Position numbers and translations under genes: made by a program. From positions 1 to 12,954 of the forward strand of contig CAJGEA010000031.1 in NCBI GenBank assembly GCA_904502015.1: a stretch of DNA of 12,954 bases, read 5' to 3'. This document shows positions 7,743 through 12,954 of this stretch, in pieces (within the stretch, counting starts at the first letter, position 1; every line of letters begins with the position of its first letter). Source of the DNA: an uncultured Clostridia bacterium. GTDB lineage: Bacteria; Bacillota; Clostridia; Oscillospirales; CAG-272. Under the pieces are notes generated by a model. The model did not search any database, was not told the DNA's origin, and saw only the letters and a program-made list of their open reading frames with translations.

Positions 7743-8086
7743 TTTGCGTTCTCCCTTGCGGTATTAACGGAGGCGATCAACATTCTGCGGATTGTACCGC
7801 ATTGATTGTACAGGTTTTTGGCAACCTCACGGTCAAGCAATTCGGATTTAACGAATAGTTCGAGCCAATACTCCGTTTCGTAACATTCCTTCAATGCGAT
7901 TTGGAATTTGGCAACGAAATCGGCTTTGCTATGAGCATAATTCGCCTCGTGAATATTGGCACCGATCGAGGTTGAAGAACGCTCCAACTGATTGACAAGA
8001 GAGTGATGTCCTTTGATACTGTCACATATTTTGATTACTTTAACCGCAAAATCAGTAGACAGATCACGAAGTTTTGATTCTGCCAT
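7739..8086 (-). CDS. Four-helix-bundle protein (23S rRNA IVS / Avd-like family)
   Basis: 115 residues from the ATG at 8084-8086, preceded by AAAGGCGGTG; a longer reading to 8212 would run through the promoter and repeat array and is rejected. The core matches the family first seen as ORFs in intervening sequences of 23S rRNA genes: a first helix (DFAVKVIKICDSIK), then QLERSSTSIGANIHEANY (residues 33-50) with the RSxxSIxxNIxE signature, then ADFVAKFQIALKECYETEYWLEL. Relatives include the Avd accessory protein of diversity-generating retroelements; known members form ring-like oligomers that contact nucleic acid. No reverse transcriptase and no rRNA gene lies in this window, so its partner here is unknown. 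It has its own strong promoter, is coupled to the membrane gene downstream, and borders an unusual hairpin array. Confidence 0.9.
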   Translation of the reverse strand: MAESKLRDLSTDFAVKVIKICDSIKGHHSLVNQLERSSTSIGANIHEANYAHSKADFVAKFQIALKECYETEYWLELFVKSELLDREVAKNLYNQCGTIRRMLIASVNTARENAK

Positions 8087-8108
8087 AATACACCGCCTTT
8101 CTATCGTT

Positions 8109-8137
8109 ATTATACCATAAATCCGAAGATTTTTCAA
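8109..8137 (-). promoter_or_regulatory. Promoter of the four-helix-bundle gene
   Basis: On the minus strand TTGAAA (8132-8137), a 17-base spacer and TATAAT (8109-8114) with an extended TGG just before it. The predicted start is near 8102, leaving a leader of about 16 bases that holds only the ribosome binding site. The hairpin array therefore lies upstream of the promoter, not in the leader. The array's first GTGAAAT unit (8138-8144) directly touches the -35 box. Confidence 0.85.
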
Positions 8138-8318
8138 GTGAAATATTCGGCTTGCGCCGAATGTGAAATAATGTGCTGTCGCACATTGTGAAATATTGCT
8201 CCTTCGTCGCAACGTGAAATGAAATTCGTTCCTTCACACGCCGCAGGCGTATTTCACTGCCGAAGGCAATTTCACACGCGCCAGCGTATTTCACTCGTTC
8301 CGCAGGAACGAATTTCAC
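8138..8318. repeat. Array of small hairpins separated by GTGAAAT / ATTTCAC
   Basis: GTGAAAT occurs at 8138, 8163, 8188 and 8214 (steps of 25, 25 and 26). Its reverse complement ATTTCAC then occurs at 8251, 8269, 8288 and 8312, with a partial TTCAC at 8233. Most intervals hold a small palindrome: 8145-8151/8156-8162, 8170-8176/8181-8187, a weak 8196-8199/8209-8212, 8238-8242/8246-8250, 8258-8261/8265-8268, 8276-8279/8284-8287 and 8295-8301/8305-8311. In addition 8220-8232 pairs perfectly with 8305-8317, which would enclose the right-hand hairpins in one large branched fold. Stem sequences differ while the separators are constant. It resembles no class of repeat I can name; it could be protein-binding sites, a folded single-stranded DNA or RNA, or a decayed repeat element. 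Confidence 0.9.
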
Positions 8319-8319
8319 T

Positions 8320-8356
8320 GAAAAAAGCACATCTGCGAAGCAGATGTGCTTTTTTC
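8320..8356. terminator. Perfect hairpin with A6/T6 arms
   Basis: A 17-pair perfect stem (8320-8336 with 8340-8356) has a GAA loop; the arms carry six A and six T, so it can act as an intrinsic terminator in either direction. It lies between the hairpin array and the partial tRNA copy, a layout that mirrors the true terminator beside tRNA-Tyr (8487-8529). Confidence 0.8.
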
Positions 8357-8385
8357 TGGTGGGGGATGGTGGATTCGTGACCACC
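8357..8385 (-). repeat. Partial copy of the tRNA-Tyr 3' end (att-like)
   Basis: Bases 8357-8377 are identical to 8527-8547, the CCA, acceptor strand and part of the T arm of tRNA-Tyr. After one extra T (8378) the match continues for seven more bases to 8385. The copy starts 170 bases beyond the real gene end and has no 5' half. The extra base would make an eight-base T loop, so this is not a working tRNA. Duplication of a tRNA 3' end is the usual footprint of integration, but collapse of a tandem tRNA pair would leave the same trace. Confidence 0.85.
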
Positions 8386-8486
8386 TCCTCGGTCGCAAGC
8401 TCCCTCGGCGCAAGAACCTCTTTTACATCTCAATCACCGTTTACCTCGTCAGGTTCTTGCATCGGCGGCCTCGGCCGACCGCCCTA
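8386..8486. other. Unassigned segment with long-range inverted repeat
   Basis: This stretch between the partial tRNA copy and the tRNA terminator has no credible gene. It holds a perfect 10-base inverted repeat (8410-8419 with 8451-8460) around a 31-base AT-richer loop, two similar short stretches containing CTCGG and CGCAAG (8388-8397 and 8404-8414), and a GC-rich palindromic patch at 8464-8483. Confidence 0.5.
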
Positions 8487-8529
8487 CCAACAGAAAAGCC
8501 TACCGCACTGCGGTAGGCTTTTCTGTTGG
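8487..8529 (-). terminator. Terminator that includes the tRNA-Tyr CCA end
   Basis: A perfect 20-pair stem (8487-8506 with 8510-8529) has an ACT loop. The first three bases on the minus strand are the encoded CCA of tRNA-Tyr, so the 3' end of the tRNA lies inside the stem. The T tract is TTTT within the descending arm. It should end the tRNA-Thr/tRNA-Tyr transcript. Confidence 0.8.
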
Positions 8530-8611
8530 TGGGGGATGGTGGATTCGGACCACCGAAGTCAGTGACAACAGATTTACAGTCTGCCCCCTTTGGCCGCTCG
8601 GGAAATCCCCC
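8527..8611 (-). tRNA. tRNA-Tyr (GTA)
   Basis: An 85-base class II tRNA with CCA encoded. The acceptor stem is seven perfect pairs (8605-8611 with 8531-8537) with discriminator A. The anticodon stem carries the loop CTGTAAA, anticodon GTA at 8575-8577. A long variable arm is present, as expected for bacterial Tyr. The T arm is GGTGG/CCACC with loop TCCGAAT. It lies five bases after tRNA-Thr in the same transcript. Confidence 0.97.
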
Positions 8612-8616
8612 ATGTA

Positions 8617-8691
8617 TGGAGCTGGTGAACGGAGTCGAACCATCAACCTGCTGATTACAAATCAGCTGCTCTGCCATTGAGCCACACCAGC
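8617..8691 (-). tRNA. tRNA-Thr (TGT)
   Basis: 75 bases including encoded CCA. The acceptor stem is GCTGGTG with CACCAGC, the anticodon stem is GCTGA/TCAGC with loop TTTGTAA, anticodon TGT at 8657-8659, reading ACA codons. It is the first gene of a two-tRNA unit driven by the consensus promoter at 8726-8754. Confidence 0.97.
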
Positions 8692-8725
8692 ATTCGTTCG
8701 TCCTCTTCATCAGCGGAACAGCGAT

Positions 8726-8754
8726 ATTATAGCACAACCCGATCGCTTTGTCAA
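8726..8754 (-). promoter_or_regulatory. Consensus promoter of the tRNA unit
   Basis: Minus strand: TTGACA (8749-8754), 17-base spacer, TATAAT (8726-8731) with extended TGC. All twelve box positions match the sigma-A consensus, fitting high constitutive tRNA expression. Transcription should begin near 8719, leaving a leader of about 28 bases before tRNA-Thr. Confidence 0.93.
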
Positions 8755-8790
8755 GCCTTTTTTTAAAAATTTTTAAAATTATTTTTGCTT

Positions 8791-8809
8791 GTGCGAACGC
8801 ACGTGAAAT
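8791..8809 (+). repeat. Solitary hairpin plus GTGAAAT unit
   Basis: GTGC-GAAC-GCAC (8791-8802) is followed at once by GTGAAAT (8803-8809), the same design as the units in the array at 8138-8318. It ends two bases before the -35 box of the plus-strand gene at 8871, in an AT-rich divergent promoter region. Confidence 0.5.
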
Positions 8810-8811
8810 CG

Positions 8812-8840
8812 TTGACAAATCAGGCAGGCCATGGTATAAT
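8812..8840 (+). promoter_or_regulatory. Consensus promoter of the 570-residue membrane protein gene
   Basis: TTGACA (8812-8817), 17-base spacer, TATAAT (8835-8840) with extended TGG. It is a perfect sigma-A consensus, 30 bases before the ATG at 8871. Its arrangement is divergent from the tRNA promoter, with 57 bases between the two -35 boxes, mostly A and T. Confidence 0.93.
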
Positions 8841-8870
8841 GAATGGAAGAATATAAGGAGGGCTACCCCC

Positions 8871-10583
8871 ATGAATATCTCGCCGTTCGTCACCCTATTC
8901 ATTCTCCTATACACCGCCGCCTTCGTCTCCATCATCATGCTTCAGGCGCGCAACAAATCCTGGATCACCACCGCCGTGCGCCTCGCCGCCACGCTGGTCT
9001 CGGCGTTTTTGGCCATTCCGCTCGCCAAGGCCCTCTCGGGCCCGATCGCCGATCTTGTCATGCCGCTTTTTGACAAGCTCCTGCCCGAGAACTTCCAAGA
9101 CCTTCTCGCCGCCGTGCCCGCTCTTGAGGAGGGCATTGAGGTATTCTGCGGTATGCTGGTCGCCGTCCTGCTCTACCTGCCCGCCTTCCTCGTTTTCCGC
9201 GTTACCTTTGGCATTGCCATCATGGTTCTTGAGCGGGAATTGCCCATTTTCTCGCGCGAGGGGGACAAGAAGCTCGCCATCTCTCTGCCCGTGGCAGGCG
9301 TACACGCCCTGCTCATGACCATCGTCACCTTGATCCCGCTCTGCGGCCTTATTATGATGGGTTCGCACCTCATCGGCACCGTTGAGGAAACCCCTGCCCT
9401 GCAAAGCATGCTCACCTCCTCCGAGGATTCATCCCTTCCGATTGAAGCCATTGAGTCGAACGCCAACGATCTGGAAAAGAACCCCTGCGTCGTTACAGTT
9501 CATTACACGCTGGGCAAGCCCATCTTCTACCTGCTCACCACCGACACGCTGGACAAGATCGCCACCCATGGCGAGGCCGTCAACCTCAACATGGAGCGCG
9601 AGCTCTGCGGACTAATCCAAACGGCGGGTGAAGCGCTTAATGCTGCCAACTCCTTTAGCTCCGAGAATTTCACCGAAGCCGATAAGGCGCAGCTGTTCGA
9701 TGCCGCTGATGCCCTGTTTGAGTCCAAATGGGTGGGCTACGTAACGACCGACGCGCTGGTTGCCCTCTCCACAAGCTGGAAGGAGGGCGATACCTTCCTC
9801 GGTATGACACGCCCCATCATGGCCGAGGTCATCGATCCCACCTTCGTCTGCGTGCTGGACGTTCTTTCCATCGAAACCCCGCAAACACTGTCCGAGGATA
9901 TTCACATCATTCTGGACGTGCTGGGCGATTTGCGCCTCAAGGGATTCCTTGATTCGGACACCATTTTCTACGAGGATCTCATCCGCGCTCTCGGCCAGGA
10001 CGGATTCCTCTCCACCCTGCTCGCCAAGCTGGATCAGAACGAGCGTATGCATCTTCTGGTCGACGAGCTGAAAACCATGAACGTGCGTTTGGTCGGTAGT
10101 ATGCTGGGCATCGATCGACTTCAGACGGGCGAATACGATGCCCTGATGGGTGACGTGGCCGGCTCCCTCAATGACGTACTGAGCAAACCCGCCGAGGAGC
10201 GAAACGAAATCATCAAGCAAACCATCAACCAGAACTTTGACACCCACGGCTTCCACGTCCCTGAGGACGTAGCGCTGGAGATCTCGGACAGGATCATCAC
10301 CGAGCTGGGCGCTGACGGCGAGATCACCAAGGATGAGTTGACCGAGTTCCTCTCGAACTACGCAAGTAAATCCGACATCGAGATCGACTCGGGCGATTCT
10401 AACCAGAACGGCAACAACTCGACCGAGGGCGTTACCCTGCCCGAGAGTCTGCCCACCGAGATCCCCGACGAGTTTCCCGACGAACTCCCTGACGGGTGGG
10501 CCGACAGCCTGCCCGAGAGCATCCCCGATGAACTGATCGACGACATTCTCGGCAGTCTGACGGGGGAACCTCAAGCACCCTAA
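8871..10583 (+). CDS. Membrane-anchored protein of unknown function, CvpA-like N terminus
   Basis: 570 residues. The ATG at 8871 follows AAGGAGGG at 8855-8862 and lies just after the promoter; an in-frame start at 8748 would lie upstream of the promoter and is rejected. Four hydrophobic segments are seen: about 4-25, 33-58, 92-120 and 136-168. The stretch ITTAVRLAATLVSAFLAIPL recalls CvpA-family membrane proteins, though weakly. A long, mostly helical, acidic domain (~170-510) follows, with ADGEITKDELTEF (~485-497) like a degenerate EF-hand loop. The tail (523-558) is a four-residue Pro/acidic repeat (LPES, LPTE, IPDE, FPDE, LPDG). I assign no function. The perfect promoter suggests steady high expression. 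Confidence 0.85.
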   Translation: MNISPFVTLFILLYTAAFVSIIMLQARNKSWITTAVRLAATLVSAFLAIPLAKALSGPIADLVMPLFDKLLPENFQDLLAAVPALEEGIEVFCGMLVAVLLYLPAFLVFRVTFGIAIMVLERELPIFSREGDKKLAISLPVAGVHALLMTIVTLIPLCGLIMMGSHLIGTVEETPALQSMLTSSEDSSLPIEAIESNANDLEKNPCVVTVHYTLGKPIFYLLTTDTLDKIATHGEAVNLNMERELCGLIQTAGEALNAANSFSSENFTEADKAQLFDAADALFESKWVGYVTTDALVALSTSWKEGDTFLGMTRPIMAEVIDPTFVCVLDVLSIETPQTLSEDIHIILDVLGDLRLKGFLDSDTIFYEDLIRALGQDGFLSTLLAKLDQNERMHLLVDELKTMNVRLVGSMLGIDRLQTGEYDALMGDVAGSLNDVLSKPAEERNEIIKQTINQNFDTHGFHVPEDVALEISDRIITELGADGEITKDELTEFLSNYASKSDIEIDSGDSNQNGNNSTEGVTLPESLPTEIPDEFPDELPDGWADSLPESIPDELIDDILGSLTGEPQAP

Positions 10584-10595
10584 CCTACAAAACAC

Positions 10596-10631
10596 CGGCG
10601 ATGCGCCAATGGCGCATCGCCGTCATTTTTT
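10596..10631. terminator. Terminator between convergent genes
   Basis: A 12-pair perfect stem (10596-10607 with 10611-10622) has an AAT loop, and six T follow at 10626-10631. It is strong on the plus strand for the gene ending at 10583. On the minus strand it directly follows the transporter's stop codon (10630-10632) and is followed by a TTTT run, so it probably serves both genes. Confidence 0.92.
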
Positions 10632-11823
10632 ACCGTTTCCGAGCACGGGAGTGGATAACCAGTCCCAGTGCCAGCAGAATGGGGAAGATGCACCCAATCA
10701 GCATACCGACCTTGAGGGAGCCGCCCGCGATATGATCGGTGGCCAGCCCCACCACCGAGGGCCCGCCCATGCACCCCACGTCCCCCGCAAGCGCCAGGAG
10801 GGCAAAGAGCGCCGTGCCGCCGCGCGGGCAGGTGGCCGAGGCCATACTGAACGTACCCGGCCACATGATGCCCACCGACAGACCGCACAGACCGCACCCC
10901 ACGAGGGAGAGAACGTCCCACGGCGAGAGCGCCGCGAGGAGGTAGGACGCGAGGCACAGCCCACAGCAGATACCCATGAGCGTCTTAACGGGAACAAACC
11001 GCTCCAGCCGCGCCGACACCAGTCGCGCCGTACCCATGAGCACGGCAAACATGCACGGCCCCGCGAGGTCGCCCACCGTCTTGCTGACGTGCAGGCCCGC
11101 CTCGGCAAAGGCGGATGCCCACTGGCTCATGGCCTGCTCCGACGCGCCCGAGCAGAACATGAGGGCGATGAACAGCCAGAACGTACCCGTGCGCAAAAGG
11201 CGGGAGAGGGGCATGGAGTCCTCCCCTGCCCCCTCACCGAGGCGGCGGATGGGCACGAGGGAGAAATAGACGGCGTTAACCAGCGGGACGATGGCCCACA
11301 GGCACGCGAGAATGGCCCAATTCTCAATGCCACAGAGGGTGAAGAAGAGGGTGGAGGCAAGGATGACGAACACGTGTCCCCAGCAGTAGAAGGAGTGCAG
11401 AAGGCTCATCTCGGCCTCCTTATGCTCGGTGGGGCAGGCCTCCACGATGGGGCTGATCAGCACCTCGGTCAGTCCACCGCCGATGGCGTACAGCACCACC
11501 GCCACGATCACGCCCGCAAAGGGCGAGGGGAAGATCTGCGGGAATACGCCAAGTCCCACGAGTCCCGCCGCCGCGAACAGGTGGGCGGCGACGACGCAGG
11601 GGCGGTAGCCGATGCGATCCACAAGGGGGGCGCAGGCGAGATCCACCGTGATCTGCACGCCGAAATTGACCGCAACCAGCACCGCAACGTGGGTCAGCGG
11701 GATGTCCCACGCCGTTGAGAAGGTGAGAAACAAAAGAGGGGCAAAATTATTGATGATGGCTTGAGTTACGTAGCCTATGTAGGCAGCCGCCATGGTGTGG
11801 CGGTAAGAGGTGCGGATGCGCAT
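10630..11823 (-). CDS. Major facilitator superfamily transporter
   Basis: 397 residues from the ATG at 11821-11823, with AAAGGA ending nine bases upstream; a start two codons earlier (11827-11829) is possible but too close to that site. About 12 hydrophobic segments are seen, with a charged central loop (LVPIRRLGEGAGEDS). The loop between segments 2 and 3 holds DLACAPLVDRIGYRP (residues 61-75), a form of the MFS motif A. The layout resembles sugar permeases of the fucose-permease type, but the substrate cannot be read from sequence. It lies 144 bases downstream of kdgK on the same strand, which suggests import of a uronate-derived or related sugar acid; that is inference from context. Confidence 0.88.
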   Translation of the reverse strand: MRIRTSYRHTMAAAYIGYVTQAIINNFAPLLFLTFSTAWDIPLTHVAVLVAVNFGVQITVDLACAPLVDRIGYRPCVVAAHLFAAAGLVGLGVFPQIFPSPFAGVIVAVVLYAIGGGLTEVLISPIVEACPTEHKEAEMSLLHSFYCWGHVFVILASTLFFTLCGIENWAILACLWAIVPLVNAVYFSLVPIRRLGEGAGEDSMPLSRLLRTGTFWLFIALMFCSGASEQAMSQWASAFAEAGLHVSKTVGDLAGPCMFAVLMGTARLVSARLERFVPVKTLMGICCGLCLASYLLAALSPWDVLSLVGCGLCGLSVGIMWPGTFSMASATCPRGGTALFALLALAGDVGCMGGPSVVGLATDHIAGGSLKVGMLIGCIFPILLALGLVIHSRARKR

Positions 11824-11856
11824 ATTCATCCATCCTTTCGTCCTTTCGCTGTAGTT

Positions 11857-11872
11857 TGCGGGTTCTCCCGCA
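11857..11872 (-). promoter_or_regulatory. Small hairpin in the transporter leader
   Basis: A six-pair stem TGCGGG/CCCGCA (11857-11862 with 11867-11872) lies 33 bases upstream of the transporter start. A TATACT box just before it on the minus strand (11877-11882) could be a -10 element, but I see no matching -35. The role is unknown. Confidence 0.35.
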
Positions 11873-11925
11873 GTCCAGTATATGCCGCCACCGCACGATT
11901 CGACTCGGGGCGGCAAACGATAGCC

Positions 11926-11954
11926 AAGGGCAGAGAACCGTGTTCTCTGCCCTT
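11926..11954 (-). terminator. Hairpin downstream of kdgK, no T tract
   Basis: A perfect 13-pair stem (11926-11938 with 11942-11954) with a three-base loop sits 13 bases after the kdgK stop. The minus-strand sequence after it is GGCTATCG, without a T run, so it may be a weak terminator or a 3' stabilising stem, allowing some read-through into the transporter gene. Confidence 0.5.
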
Positions 11955-11967
11955 CGTTTCATTCGAT

Positions 11968-12954
11968 TTACCTCTGCACGCGGCCGCTGCCGTCGCCGCC
12001 CGCGAGCTTTTCCACCTCGGCGACCGACACGCGGTTATAGTCACCCTCGATGGAATGCTTGAGCGCCGATGCCGCCACCGCGAACTCAATGGCGTCCTGC
12101 GTGCCCTTGCCCGAAAGCAAGGCGTAGATCAGTCCCGCGCCGAAGGAATCGCCGCCGCCCACGCGGTCCACGATGTGGAGGTGGTAAGACTTGGAGAAGC
12201 AGTAATTTTCGCCGTCGTACAGCATGCCTGCCCAGTCGTTATCATTGGCCGAAATCGACGAGCGCAGGGTGATCGCCACCTTCTCAAAGCCAAACTTGTC
12301 GGCGAGCTGCTTTGCCACCGACTTGTAGCCCTCGTGATTGAGCTTTCCACCGTAAATGTCGGTGTTCTCCGCCTCAATGCCAAACACGTCCTTGGCATCC
12401 TCCTCGTTGGAGATGCACACGTCCACGTACTGACAAAGGTCGGTCATCGCCTCGCGCGCCTCGGCTCTTGTCCAGAGCTTGCCGCGGTAGTTGAGGTCGC
12501 AGGAGATCTTAACGCCTCTTGCCTTGGCCGCCTTGCACGCCTCACGGCAGATCTCCACCAGCTCACCGCCAAGCGCGGGGGTAATACCCGTGAAGTGGAA
12601 CCAATCGGCTCCCTCAAAGATGCTGTCCCAATCGAAATCCGAGGGCTTCGCCTCGGCGATCGCCGAGTGGGCGCGGTCGTAGATGCACACCGAGCCACGC
12701 TGGGACGCGCCTTTTTCAAGGAAGTAGATGCCCACGCGGTCGCCGCCGCGCACGATCTCATCGGTGTCTACACCAAAGTAGCGCAGAGAATCCACCGCCG
12801 CCTGACCGATGGCGTGCTTCGGGAGCTTAGTCACGTAGGTGCTGTGCAGACCGTAGTTGGCAAGGGACACGGCTACGTTTGCCTCTCCCCCGCCAAAGGT
12901 CGCCTGCATCTGGTCGTTTTGAAAGAATCTGTAGTACCCATTGGGAGCAAGGCG
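11968..12954 (-). CDS. kdgK: 2-dehydro-3-deoxygluconate kinase (PfkB family), 5' end off window
   Basis: 328 residues are visible; the first visible residues RLAPNGYYRFFQNDQ match the region just after the family's usual start (FGEIMLRLAP), so only about ten codons are missing. The enzyme phosphorylates 2-keto-3-deoxygluconate with ATP to give KDPG, feeding uronate and pectin breakdown into the Entner-Doudoroff aldolase step. Seen here: FGGGEANVAVSLANYG (substrate-side PfkB motif), SCDLNYRGKLW, and DRVGGGDSFGAG, the ATP-side signature with the catalytic Asp at codon 12148-12150. No truncation is seen at the C terminus. It is followed by an MFS transporter, a common pairing for sugar-acid use. 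Other PfkB sugar kinases are less likely given these motifs. Confidence 0.92.
   Translation of the reverse strand, partial: RLAPNGYYRFFQNDQMQATFGGGEANVAVSLANYGLHSTYVTKLPKHAIGQAAVDSLRYFGVDTDEIVRGGDRVGIYFLEKGASQRGSVCIYDRAHSAIAEAKPSDFDWDSIFEGADWFHFTGITPALGGELVEICREACKAAKARGVKISCDLNYRGKLWTRAEAREAMTDLCQYVDVCISNEEDAKDVFGIEAENTDIYGGKLNHEGYKSVAKQLADKFGFEKVAITLRSSISANDNDWAGMLYDGENYCFSKSYHLHIVDRVGGGDSFGAGLIYALLSGKGTQDAIEFAVAASALKHSIEGDYNRVSVAEVEKLAGGDGSGRVQR

Noticed and set aside
7739..8086. Diversity-generating retroelement accessory gene (avd)
   Set aside because: No reverse transcriptase, template repeat or variable repeat is visible in the window; only the family-level fold is supported.
8087..8212. 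N-terminal extension of the four-helix-bundle protein
   Set aside because: It would translate through the predicted promoter and two array units; the ATG at 8086 has a ribosome binding site and matches the family length.
8138..8318. CRISPR array
   Set aside because: The repeated unit is only seven bases, changes orientation midway, and the intervals are themselves palindromic; no cas gene is present.
8344..8938. Short ORFs with peptides such as GDGGF and FPERPKGADC
   Set aside because: These are translations through tRNA genes and their duplicated end, a common source of false protein predictions.
10609..11718. 369-residue plus-strand frame
   Set aside because: It is antisense to the MFS transporter, and its composition (Arg, Gly, His, Glu) is typical of a shadow frame.

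Overview
The window looks like chromosomal DNA of a low-abundance or uncultured gut member of the Bacillota, class Clostridia. I base this on several signs: strong AAAGGAG-type ribosome binding sites, near-consensus TTGACA/TATAAT promoters, lipoproteins with short lipoboxes followed by Thr/Glu/Pro-rich stalks, and tRNA genes that encode their own CCA. The flanks are GC-rich. The middle (about 6.9-8.3 kb) is visibly more AT-rich, which suggests a different history. Species-level placement is not possible from the sequence alone.

Layout. (1) 1-6415, plus strand: four surface-protein genes. The first (5' end off the window) is a large GH123/DUF4091-type glycoside hydrolase on a TTTEPE-repeat stalk. 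Next come two small paralogous lipoproteins with a prealbumin-like (carboxypeptidase-regulatory-like) domain, then a lipoprotein of the sialate O-acetylesterase (SASA, SGNH-hydrolase) family. (2) 6475-8086, minus strand: three small multi-pass membrane proteins of unknown function behind a four-helix-bundle protein of the 23S-rRNA-intervening-sequence/Avd-like family. The last is coupled to the nearest membrane gene by an ATGA overlap. (3) 8109-8529: a strong promoter for the four-helix-bundle gene, abutted by an array of small hairpins punctuated by GTGAAAT (left half) and ATTTCAC (right half). Then come a perfect hairpin with A/T tracts, a 29-bp copy of the 3' end of tRNA-Tyr, and an unassigned segment. 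(4) 8527-8754, minus strand: tRNA-Thr(UGU) and tRNA-Tyr(GUA) with a consensus promoter. (5) 8871-10583, plus strand: a 570-residue membrane-anchored protein of unknown function. (6) 10630-12954, minus strand: a major-facilitator transporter downstream of 2-dehydro-3-deoxygluconate kinase (kdgK, its first few codons off the window).

How it fits together. Region 1 reads as extracellular glycan processing: hexosaminidase-like and O-deacetylating enzymes held on the cell surface, with two small accessory lipoproteins. Region 6 reads as uptake plus phosphorylation in uronate/2-keto-3-deoxygluconate catabolism. Regions 2-3 look like a small accessory island next to a tRNA-Tyr gene, and they hold the most unusual structure: a compact two-armed hairpin array abutting the promoter of a nucleic-acid-binding-type four-helix-bundle gene. 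I treat this as the candidate undescribed element. Its mobility or function is inference only.
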